A DNA stretch of 64,000 nt, taken from contig JANFOG010000004.1 of the NCBI GenBank assembly GCA_024336345.1, positions 3,410,001-3,474,000 of the forward strand, read 5' to 3'. The DNA is from Mariannaea sp. PMI_226 (taxonomy: Eukaryota > Ascomycota > Sordariomycetes > Hypocreales > Nectriaceae). Under the pieces are notes generated by a model. That model had not been told where the DNA came from, searched no databases, and worked only from the letters and a program-made list of their open reading frames with translations. The position numbers were made by a program, and so were the translations under genes. This document shows, piece by piece, positions 1 to 8,358 of this stretch. Numbering within the stretch: the stretch's first letter is position 1; the number at the start of each line of letters is the position of its first letter.

Positions 1-214
1 GTCTGCTTGCGGTCAGAACATAGGAGTTTTGAATCGAAAATCAGTGCGGCTGCAAACCTGAAATGAAGGGGATCGTTGAGGTCTGTGGTGAAAACGGTAG
101 TGATTCTTGAAGCGAGAAGGGTCGTGACATGGTAGGTTGAGAGTTGGAGGGCCGTTGGTGGGCATAGTACCCATTTTGGGCCCCTCCGCCATTATTGTAG
201 TTCATGCTGTCCAT
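1..214 (-). CDS. 5' end of an unidentified gene, running off the left edge
   Basis: Only the first exon (214 down to 58) and two bases of the next are in the window. The ATG at 214-212 lies in a good context (AACA before it, G after it) and opens a 52-codon exon rich in Asn, Ser, Gln and Pro, beginning MDSMNYNNGGG. The exon would end TCAG at 58 before a GTTTGC donor. A CTGAC branch point and a CAG acceptor at 5-3 give a 55-base intron and keep the frame open (G|AC, Asp). This low-complexity N-terminus is common in fungal regulatory proteins, but no domain is visible and I do not recognise the family. An unspliced reading would stop at 41. Divergent from RPA12, sharing a 542-base promoter interval. 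Confidence 0.5.
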
Positions 215-756
215 TGTTGCCGTTCTCAGAGTATTCGCTCGTCGATCATGGTCGGGGGAAGGAGCAGATGGGCAATAGCCCAATATTTGTTTGGGTGGTT
301 CGCGCGCGGTGAGATTTGACAAAGGCACGGTCGGGAAGGAAGGGTCGAGGAAGGTATAAATTGGGTTGATCGATGGGAAGGAGCAATGAGATTAATGAGT
401 GGCTTCAAAAAGGTAGCTTCTCAAAAGACATTACTGGCTTGAACGCAAAGCAAACAAATAAAAGCCAACTGCGAAGTTGACGCCTGGGAAAGCTACATGC
501 AGCCTCGCGGCCTTGCTGAACGTAAATTGATAGAATGTGGTCTGTGCTCGCTCTGCTTTATCCAGTCGGCGTTTGATCCGAAGTCAAGTCGCCGCCTTGC
601 CTGAAGTGACTTGGTTTTTCCGGTCGAGATCCCTGCGTTGGATTGGAGCCGTGCATGGTAGGGCCAATTTTTTGTCTTTGAAATATCCTGTTAACTCAAC
701 CTTCTTTGCCTTTCTAACAACTCCCCCAACCAGAACAAGCCGTCCACACGATCAGC
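215..756. promoter_or_regulatory. Divergent promoter interval, unidentified gene / RPA12
   Basis: These 542 bases separate two divergently transcribed genes and must carry both leaders. Small ORFs on both strands are mutually overlapping and lack domains. A TATA-like stretch (ggtataaat, about 353-361) and an AT-rich patch near 440-470 are visible. I assign no specific factor site. Confidence 0.4.
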
Positions 757-1252
757 ATGTCAGCAATCGGATCTCTCGTCTTCTGCACCGACTGCGGTAA
801 CCTTTTGCCGGCGACAAAGGGCACCGAGCGCAACGTACTGCGCTGCGAAAGCTGCGGCGCAGAGAACACAGGTTCGAAAACGCCATTGGAGCGGCTGTTG
901 AGGGCATACTCTAACTTTTTGGGGTAAACAGATACTGGGTCCAAGACCATTGTCACCGAAACGAAGCCTTCCGACTTCCCGTCCTTCTTGCGACAAAAAC
1001 TGCAGTCAAGCGTCCAGGCTGTCGAGAGGCACACCATTCAAACGAGCTCCGTCGCCCACGAAAAGTGCAAGGCATGTGGTCGTGAGGAGGTCACATACAC
1101 CAATGTGCAGCTGCGCGGTGCAGATGAAGGTTCTACAGTCATCTATACTTGCGAATGCGGCTACTCGTAAGAAATCCTAACCCAGTTGAGAAAAACGACT
1201 TGTAATTTTTTTTTGGCTAATCATAACTTTTAGATGGCATGAGAACAATTAG
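757..1252 (+). CDS. RPA12: RNA polymerase I subunit RPA12 (A12.2)
   Basis: Join 757-871, 932-1166, 1234-1252; 122 residues, close to the roughly 125 usual for this subunit. RPA12 is the TFIIS/RPB9-like subunit of RNA polymerase I in the nucleolus, needed for transcript cleavage and termination during rRNA synthesis. The N-terminal zinc ribbon has C10-x2-C13 and C30-x2-C33. The C-terminal ribbon has C84-x2-C87, then the conserved QLRGADEG loop whose Asp-Glu (103-104) is the catalytic acidic pair of the family, then C112 and C114. The intron at 1167-1233 has a GTAAGA donor and a TTTTAG acceptor, and splicing restores the typical ending SWHENN. The last cysteine pair reads C-x-C instead of the usual C-x2-C (see findings). 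It converges on the hydroxylase gene with 42 bases between stop codons. Confidence 0.93.
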
Positions 1253-1294
1253 GATTCATTCAGCTTTGCTTTGGCATGGAAGGGTCATAATTCA

Positions 1295-2368
1295 TCATGC
1301 AGTAGCACCAGACACCTTTGGAATGAGTGCATATTCCGTCTGACCGCTCACTTCGTAATCGGCGATATCCAATGCGACAATACAACTCTCCCTCACGACC
1401 CTTTCCTTGTCATTGAGAAATCCTCTCAGGGTCTCTTGAACACCCTCCTCGTCCCCGAGGCCACCCAACGCCTCGGCCGCCTCGTGTCGAACCATACTAG
1501 CCTCATTGACGTCGCTGAGAGCAGCAGTGAGGGCCGGGATAGAAGCGGGGTGCGACAGTTGACCGAAGACAAAAGCAATCTCGTGACGGAACAGCGCAGA
1601 CGAGTCTTTGAGGCCATTGGCAAGCGCAAGGACTGCAGGAACAGCTGTGGGAAGACTGGGAGGGGAGGCCAGGTCACGAAGCGCAAACATGGCGCGGTAT
1701 CGAAGGAAAAGAGGACGGGTCGTATCCATGAGCTGCTTCCCGAGCTCTTCAACATCAACATCCTTCTCAGTTTTGGGCATTGGGGGGGCAGGGTCGATTG
1801 AGGCAAAGTCACTGTATCATATCAGTTAGTCAGGTCGCACTCAAGAATTGAGAATGGAGCATCCGATATACCTCGCCTGTAGCCTTTCCTTCTTGCGCTC
1901 TTCGGAGTTTTCCCACTCAATACGATCGATAGCGATTTCGCATGTCTCGACAACGCTGACATCCTCCCCTTGGCGATCGCGATACTGCTTGAGAATGTCG
2001 AGGTTGTCCGCCCAGCCAAGAGCTCCTAGTGCCTCCGCGGCCTCATGTCGGACCATATTGTCCTGTTCGAGATCGGCGAGGACCTCGCGCAGAGGCTTGA
2101 TAGCAGCCCTATGGGGAGCCTGGCCCAGGCAGTAGGCGAGTTCGTGCTTCAGGAGGGCTGAGGGTGTGGTGAAGGCGGCGGCCATGGCATCGATGGCGCC
2201 GAGGACATTTTCCTCGATTTCGGAATGCTTGGCCACATGCTTCAGGGAAAAGAGGGCGCGGAAACGAACAGGAAGGGGCGTTTCTTCGGAGCAGAGGTTT
2301 TGTCTGAGACTCAGAATAGCACTGTCGCCCTTAGAGGCGTAGTCGGGGGTATCAGCAGAGGGTGCCAT
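1295..2368 (-). CDS. LIA1: Deoxyhypusine hydroxylase
   Basis: Complement of join 1295-1811, 1872-2368; 337 residues. The enzyme is a cytosolic di-iron monooxygenase that hydroxylates deoxyhypusine on eIF5A, the last step in making hypusine. It shows the two-fold HEAT-repeat layout of the family. Each half carries two His-Glu metal ligand pairs: H75-E76 and H108-E109 in the first half, H242-E243 and H275-E276 in the second, within LKHELAYCLGQ and VRHEAAEALG motifs. The 60-base intron (GTATAT donor, ACAG acceptor) splits an Ser codon and falls in the linker between halves. The ATG at 2368-2366 begins MAPSADTPDY. All catalytic ligands are present, so it should be active. Confidence 0.96.
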
Positions 2369-2705
2369 CGTGAATAAATATTCGGTAATTGGCAAGCGTT
2401 GAAATATCAGTCGCAAAGGTACATCAATCACAGGCGATTTAACTGCGGGACACGCTCTCTGGCTCGACGACTAGGTAGGTAGGAAAGAAAATTTACGTGG
2501 GGTTCCGGCCTTATCGTTATCTACGAGGTAACCCCGCCGATCGCCGGGCACGCCTTTTGGAGCAAAATTCGGAGAATAACGTACGAGTCGACATGGCTTT
2601 GCGCTGGCTGAGTGCCGACGCCAGACGCCGCCAGACCAGAAAGATAAACTATCCTAGAAGGCGGCACCACCATCAAGCCATGGGAAGCGGTCCACCGCTT
2701 CAATA
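2369..2705. other. Hydroxylase upstream region / tRNA 5' flank
   Basis: This 337-base interval lies between the start of the deoxyhypusine hydroxylase gene and a tRNA gene on the other strand. It must contain the hydroxylase promoter and leader. Short ORFs here have no recognisable content, and I see no repeat. Confidence 0.35.
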
Positions 2706-2777
2706 GGTTCCATGGTCTAACGGTTATGACTGCGGATTCTGATTCCGCCAGCGAGGGTTCGACTCCCCCTGGAACCT
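2706..2777 (+). tRNA. trnQ-CUG: tRNA-Gln, anticodon CUG
   Basis: The 72 bases fold as a complete, intronless cloverleaf. The acceptor stem GGTTCCA pairs with TGGAACC (2770-2776), with T2777 as discriminator. The anticodon stem GCGGA/TCCGC closes the loop TTCTGAT, placing CTG at positions 34-36, which reads CAG (glutamine). The B box GGTTCGACTC is intact. A T-run follows directly as a Pol III terminator. Confidence 0.95.
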
Positions 2778-2785
2778 TTCTTTTT
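2777..2785 (+). terminator. Pol III terminator of tRNA-Gln
   Basis: TTTCTTTTT directly follows the acceptor stem. The run of five Ts at 2781-2785 meets the usual RNA polymerase III termination signal. Confidence 0.8.
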
Positions 2786-3354
2786 GCGGTTCTTCGCATT
2801 TTTCCCATGTCAAATGCCTCGTTCACCTATAGCGCGCAAAAGGGTATCAGATTTGCCAAGTCTCGGCATCAAACGCCAGCGAATCAATACATTTTTTTTC
2901 CCTATACATACAATCGATAGTCCATCTTCGTGCTATGCCGTTCAATCAGGTCACCCCGCAGAGTTCAGATCTTTGATATGATAAAATTAGTGTGAAGATA
3001 ATCAAGCAAGTCTTTGTCCAGAACCAATAAGCCATCAACCAGTCCACCTTATCCGTAAAAACTTGCGAGGTAAATATTCTCTCACTTTTGCCGACTTTGA
3101 TAAACGATGCACCTTTTTTCCCTTTTTTCTCATGTTTCCTCGCGAGAACAGAAGTATTGATTTCGTATCTTGTCTGGTCGCGTGCGAGAGAGTGTGTGTC
3201 TACCCGCTTCTAAAATTGGGCTAACCTGCGACTACCTTATCCAGCATTATTAAGCTGTGATACTCAGTCGCCACTTACTCAGAGTCAAACCACTCTCTCA
3301 GAATTATCTCTGAGAATTCACCAAACAACGCTTATTTCGGTGAACATTTCTGCC
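2778..3354. other. tRNA 3' flank and NBP35 promoter/leader
   Basis: These 577 bases hold the tRNA terminator and, probably from about 3,050 onward, the promoter and C/T-rich leader of NBP35. No credible coding sequence is seen. Specific elements cannot be assigned. Confidence 0.4.
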
Positions 3355-4380
3355 ATGGCGCCCTCACTTGAAGCGCCAGAGCCCATCGAGGACATTTTCG
3401 TCAACCCAATCAGACAGAAGCCTCAACTTCTCGCCCCAAAACCACAGCATTGTCCCGGCCCAGAATCGGAGCAAGCCGGCCAGGCCGACTCTTGCGCAGG
3501 GTGTCCCAACCAAGCTATCTGCGCCTCCGCTCCAAAGGGACCAGACCCGGATATTCCTATCATTTCAGCACGCCTTGAGAATGTGAAGCACAAGATTCTC
3601 GTGCTCAGCGGCAAGGGTGGCGTGGGGAAGAGCACGTTCACTTCTCTTCTGGCCCACGCCTTTGCAACCAACCCGGACAGCGCTGTTGGGATCATGGACA
3701 CGGACATATGCGGACCAAGTATCCCTAAAATGATGGGAGTTGAAGACGAGACAGTCCATGTCAGCGGTGCAGGGTGGTCACCAATCTGGGTCATGGACAA
3801 TCTCGCTGTCATGAGCATTCAGTTCCTACTACCCAACCGCGATGACGCCGTCATCTGGCGTGGACCTAAGAAGAACGGTCTGATCAAGCAATTCCTCAAA
3901 GATGTCGAATGGGGAGACTTGGACTTCCTTCTCGTCGACACCCCTCCCGGCACCAGTGATGAGCACCTGAGTGTAAATTCATTCCTGAAAGAGAGCGGAA
4001 TTGATGGCGCTGTTATGATCACCACACCCCAAGAGGTATCGTTACTAGACGTGCGCAAGGAAATTGATTTTTGCCGTAAAGCCGGCATCAGAATTCTAGG
4101 TCTCGCAGAGAATATGAGCGGGTTCGTCTGTCCCAACTGCAAGGAGAGCAGCGAGATCTTTCGGGCAAGCACAGGAGGCGGCAGGGCTTTGGCTGAGGAG
4201 ATGGGCATTCCGTTCCTGGGGTCGGTGCCTCTAGACCCTCGGATTAGGATGGCATGCGATTATGGAGAGAGTTACTTTGACAGTTTCCCAGATAGCCCAG
4301 CATGTATTGCTTTCAAGGGGGTGGTGAAGAACGTTGCGATGCAGCTTGGGTTGGATACTCAGAGCGTTCTGCCGGAATAA
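3355..4380 (+). CDS. NBP35: Cytosolic Fe-S cluster assembly factor NBP35
   Basis: A single exon of 341 residues. NBP35 is the P-loop scaffold that, with CFD1, assembles 4Fe-4S clusters for transfer to cytosolic and nuclear proteins. The N-terminal ferredoxin-like motif has C33, C47, C50 and C56 (C-x13-C-x2-C-x5-C), which separates NBP35 from CFD1. The Mrp/MinD-type deviant Walker A GKGGVGKS is at 86-93. Walker B-type [13 protein letters not shown] follows near 200. The bridging C-x2-C pair is C259/C262 in CPNC. The start at 3355 has a strong context (GCCATGG). An in-frame GTG 15 bases upstream is not a plausible start. It converges on the GMF gene with a 183-base gap. Confidence 0.97.
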   Translation: MAPSLEAPEPIEDIFVNPIRQKPQLLAPKPQHCPGPESEQAGQADSCAGCPNQAICASAPKGPDPDIPIISARLENVKHKILVLSGKGGVGKSTFTSLLAHAFATNPDSAVGIMDTDICGPSIPKMMGVEDETVHVSGAGWSPIWVMDNLAVMSIQFLLPNRDDAVIWRGPKKNGLIKQFLKDVEWGDLDFLLVDTPPGTSDEHLSVNSFLKESGIDGAVMITTPQEVSLLDVRKEIDFCRKAGIRILGLAENMSGFVCPNCKESSEIFRASTGGGRALAEEMGIPFLGSVPLDPRIRMACDYGESYFDSFPDSPACIAFKGVVKNVAMQLGLDTQSVLPE

Positions 4381-4563
4381 GACGCAACGCACTCCACTAC
4401 TTGAATACATATGTACATAGATAGATAGATGATTATGACTCTCTGTTTCCTTTTAGATCCCCTTCGTATTTCGCTTCACATAGATCTCAATCAAATACGC
4501 TTCTCGTCGTGTCATCATATCAGCAAATACCAACCATAACAATCCTGGCTGTATTTTTGTTAA

Positions 4564-5299
4564 CTAGTTGCCAGATTCCAGTTTCCCAGGAATTTCACTC
4601 AGATCCTCCGGGCTTTCCAGGTCGAGCACGCGGCCGACCTCGCTTGTGTTGCGCATGAGTTCTTTGGCGCCGGCATAGAGCATTCGGTTTGAGGCGTTGC
4701 AGGTAATGGGCAGGTAGTACAGTAGTACATAAGGCACGGAGAGACGTCCATCAGGCTGTTGATTGTAATTATGTCAGTATTGGCATGGGCAACTTGAAAA
4801 GCGAGTGCAGTTATTCGCCCTCCGATATTGTGTCTCGTCGGCTGGAACGTACCATCGTTAGTGGGTAACTGAGGAGGATAAATCGCGGGGCATGGTCGGG
4901 GAGATCTTCAGCGAGCTCGTCGAGGGAATCGTAAACAATCTTTTCTTCATCCTGACGGATCTCGAGGGTGTTCTTATCAATCAAATCTTCAAAGCGCGGA
5001 GGAGAGGTTAGCGGGCAAAGATCGAGGAATGACAACAGACAGAGGCAATGGCGGGGTCGTCAGGGACATGAAGGCTATGCGCACAAGGGGAAGCAAGAGA
5101 ACGCACATACAAACGACGGCTTGAAGACTCTTGGCTCGGGAAGTAGTGAGACGAAACTTGCGAAGGTGGTCCTTGGACTCGCCCGAGAATTGGTACAATC
5201 GAGATTCGGAGGCCTAGAGGGCATACGCAAAGGGTAGGTTAGCTGGAGCTGCATTGGCTAGGGGTGACGCAATATGAATGCGATTGGCGGTATTACCAT
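4564..5299 (-). CDS. AIM7: Glia maturation factor / Aim7 homologue (ADF-H domain)
   Basis: Complement of join 4564-4755, 4853-4986, 5111-5213, 5297-5299; 143 residues, as expected for GMF. GMF binds the Arp2/3 complex, promotes debranching of actin networks and inhibits nucleation. One ADF-homology domain fills the protein: SRLYQFSGESKDHLRKFRL at the start, then VVYLIDK, DHAPRFILLSYP and PDGRLSVPYVLLYYLP. The start codon appears to form an exon by itself: ATG at 5299-5297 is followed at once by a GTAATA donor, and the next exon begins at a CTAG acceptor with ASES. No other in-frame ATG lies upstream of the conserved SRLYQF, which supports this model. The other two introns have GTATGT and GTACGT donors. 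It is divergent from the molybdopterin-fold gene. Confidence 0.87.
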
Positions 5300-5777
5300 G
5301 TTACCGATGTTTTGCAGGAGGGTCGAAGAGGTTGTCAATTAAGAAGAAGGAGGCGACGGGGTTGTGTAGTATAGTCTTTCAAAATAGGCTGGAGCTTGGT
5401 TGTTGCGAAGCTATCACAACTTGGAGTTGGGCAACCGAGTTGGAGGTTAGATACCAACTGTAGTCCTCGGCCCCGCCAAAAGCCAGTGATCACCTCAGGC
5501 AAGCCAACCCAAATCTAGACAAGCAGGTCAAGCCACGGCCCCAGAAATGACAGAGCAAGCAATCCCCCCACCTCTCTCTCCGCCTTGCACTGCCAGTACG
5601 TGCTCCTTGCTCACTGCTCCTTGCTCGCATCAGCCCAACGTCACCCGTTATTCCGTGCAGTGCTTGGTAACCCCAAGCCCGCAGAAAAGGATTAATTAAA
5701 ACTACTTTCTACGAGTTGCGACATCCCCACTGTGGTATCGCGGCATTTTTTAAAGTTTGCAATCTCTGAGCCCATCA
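5300..5777. promoter_or_regulatory. Divergent promoter interval, GMF / molybdopterin-fold gene
   Basis: These 478 bases serve two divergent genes. An imperfect tandem copy of TGCTCCTTGCTC lies around 5599-5630, and an AT-rich patch with TTAATTAA lies near 5691-5700. No factor site is assigned. Confidence 0.4.
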
Positions 5778-7217
5778 ATGTTCTCTCATCTGTCTAAGAT
5801 CACGAAGCACCTCTCAGCTCCTGCTGCGGCCTCCACGCGCAGGTTTACATTTGGAAAGATGGCTACACCTGACGAGCGCCACTCACGCATGATTCGCACG
5901 GCGGCGTGCTTGATTGTAGGCGACGAGGTGTTGGGTGGAAAGGTCAGTATATCTCCTACCTGGTTAGGTATAAGCCGTCTGGGTTGCCTACGAAATACCC
6001 TGTATCCAAATATATGTGACTAACAAGGGGATAGACTGTTGATGTGAGTGAAACTCGGCTCCAGACTCAGCAACCCTAGAGTCAGGGATCGAGTGTTGCA
6101 GCGAGTGTGTTTATTGACAATTGGTACTTTAGACAAACTCGGCATATGTTGCAAAATGGTGCTTCTCCTTGGGAATTGTACGTTTTGTGGATATCAATCA
6201 GAGCTGGAAGATGACGATGGTTGACTATGTGACAGAATCTGAAACGTGTTGAGGTGATTGAAGACGACGAGAGTGAGATTGTTGAGGCAGTGCGCAGAAT
6301 GAGCACTCGTTATGATTTCGTTGTGACGAGGTGAGTGTAGATTGCCTGAAATCAATACCGACTGACATGAGCTAACGAATTTGACAAGTGGTGGTATTGG
6401 TCCTACGTAAGTCGGGTTGTAGAATCCCCCTGGTTTGAGCTAGAACTGATCTTCTAGCCACGATGATATCACTTACCAATCGATTGCCAAGGCATTTGAT
6501 CTCCCATTAAAGCTACATCAAGAAACTTATGAAAAGATGCGGAGGCTTTCCAAGCCTCATCCGGGGGCTCCCCAGTTTGACTGGGACGTTGATTCACCAG
6601 CTCTCAGGGCTAAGCTCCGCATGGCTGAGCTTCCGACAGACGAGTCTCGAGATATTAAGGCTCAAGCACTCTTCCCGGCCGATGACCTGTGGGTCCCCGT
6701 TGCGGTTGTGAATGGAAACGTCCATATCCTTCCTGGAATTCCCAGACTCTGTAAGCCCCCACGGAACGTGCAGACGAAAAACGCTAATAGCCGACCGTTC
6801 AGTTACGAAACTCCTCGATGGATTGAAACCTATTATCCAGCCACGACTTGCCGGCAAGGCCACGCATAGGATCCTGTTCTCAACACCCTTGCCAGAGAGT
6901 GCCGTCGCCGGATTCTTGACCGAGCTCTCAGCAAGGGTTGAGCCTCACGGTGTGAAGGTTGGGAGCTATCCTCGTTGGGAGAAAAGAAGAAACATCGTCA
7001 CACTTGTTGGACAGTATGTGGTTAATGCTTTGTGCAACAGGCGAATTGTGCAGTTACTGACAATCATTGCAGAGATCTTGAGTACCTCGAAAGCCTCATT
7101 GCCGAAGTAGAAAAGGGTGTTCAGGGCATTAGAGTGTCCAAAGAAGGCGAAGACGATGAACAACCCACCAAGGAAGGCAATTCACCTAAGCAAGAGGCTT
7201 TTGTTAAGGAGCCTTAA
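5778..7217 (+). CDS. MoCF-biosynthesis (molybdopterin-binding) fold protein, FLAD1/CinA-type
   Basis: Join 5778-5942, 6035-6043, 6133-6177, 6236-6330, 6389-6406, 6458-6750, 6803-7013, 7073-7217; 326 residues. Signature segments of the MoCF_biosynth fold are clear: LIVGDEVLGGKTVDTN near 47-60, SGGIGPTHDD at 105-114, and PGIPRLF near 201. The family includes bacterial CinA and the N-terminal domain of animal FAD synthase (FLAD1), reported to have FAD-hydrolysing activity. The PAPS-reductase-like FAD synthase domain is absent, so a stand-alone nucleotide hydrolase or an uncharacterised role is likelier than cofactor synthesis. The first 27 residues are basic and hydroxylated without acidic residues, like a mitochondrial presequence. 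An internal ATG at 5859 in better context could give a cytosolic form. The second exon is only 9 bases, yet it supplies the conserved TVD. Confidence 0.9.
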
Positions 7218-8332
7218 GTTCTGCCCAATCGAGGTGCGTTGTTACAATCCCTTTCCGGTCACCGAGCATGACACCGGTAATGTAACTGTCCATTGTACCA
7301 CGTCTGTAGCATCTCCCTAGCCCTAGAGAGTAGACGAGATAAATTATTTAAAATCCATAACCTAAAAGCCGAACATCGGCATTGGGTTAGGGGCATACTC
7401 GAAATACTTTTTGTATGGGTAGATGGGATCATGCCACCGTCTTCTTTTTTTCTTCTGTGGCGTAGATACCTACCCTGCAGTATTGCTTTTGACAGGTGAC
7501 GCCGTTTACGTAGTGGCGCTTCGTTGAAATGCAATAGGCCCTAGTCCTCACATGAAACAAGCAAAGACTCTTTAGTTCTTGATTTCAACTGCTGCTGCAG
7601 AGTACGTGCAAAGCCCTACGTAATAACTAGTGAAGCTCTTAGCCCATTTGCGAAAAGCTGGCGTCGCGAGCTGATTTGTATATGTGAGCCACCGAGAACT
7701 AACACCATCAGCTTTTGTATTTCGGCAGCTACGTAGATAGTAACGAAGGGAAACAACAATAAATACATAGCAACGTATACAATGATGAAGCCCAGATTCT
7801 CATCGCGTAGGGCGGCTGGCTGGGTGGGGAGGGAGGAAACCGACATTCGGGCAGATGCCCATCGTACGATACCAGCCAGCACAATAACCTGACTTGCCCT
7901 GACTTGCATCGCAGATCACAGGGCTAGTAGACACAAGCTGAACGAGGCTGAATCGACGGGTGAGCCTGCCAAGGATTCAACTTGTCCGAAAGAGTTTGAG
8001 CATTTTGTTGTGCTATGAACTAGTAGATCTGCCCAACAGAGGTACTGCCGACTAGCCTTTCTGGCGTCATCACGAGGCATTCGGAGATTCTAACGTAGGA
8101 CCCCGTAGTGCGATGCCGAAATCACGACCGGTGACGCCATGACACTCATCGCATGATCGGCAACAAGGACGAGCTTGACGGCCTTCTAAGACGGGGCACT
8201 TGGGCACCAAGGGAGATTGGGAATATACCGTAGACGAACGAGAAGGAGCTAGAGCGTGGAGCAAGCCGCAAGGGAATAAAAGAAAGGGAAATAGGGGGTG
8301 AGTCGTTGGAATCGGAGCTTGCTGGGGGGTGA

Positions 8333-8358
8333 GTGTGTGTGTGTGTGTGTGTGTGTGT
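8333..8358. repeat. (GT)13 microsatellite
   Basis: There are thirteen uninterrupted GT units, followed by CT and a further GTGTGT. Beyond this lie GAGTAT repeats and an alternating purine-pyrimidine GC stretch reaching about 8430. Confidence 0.9.
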
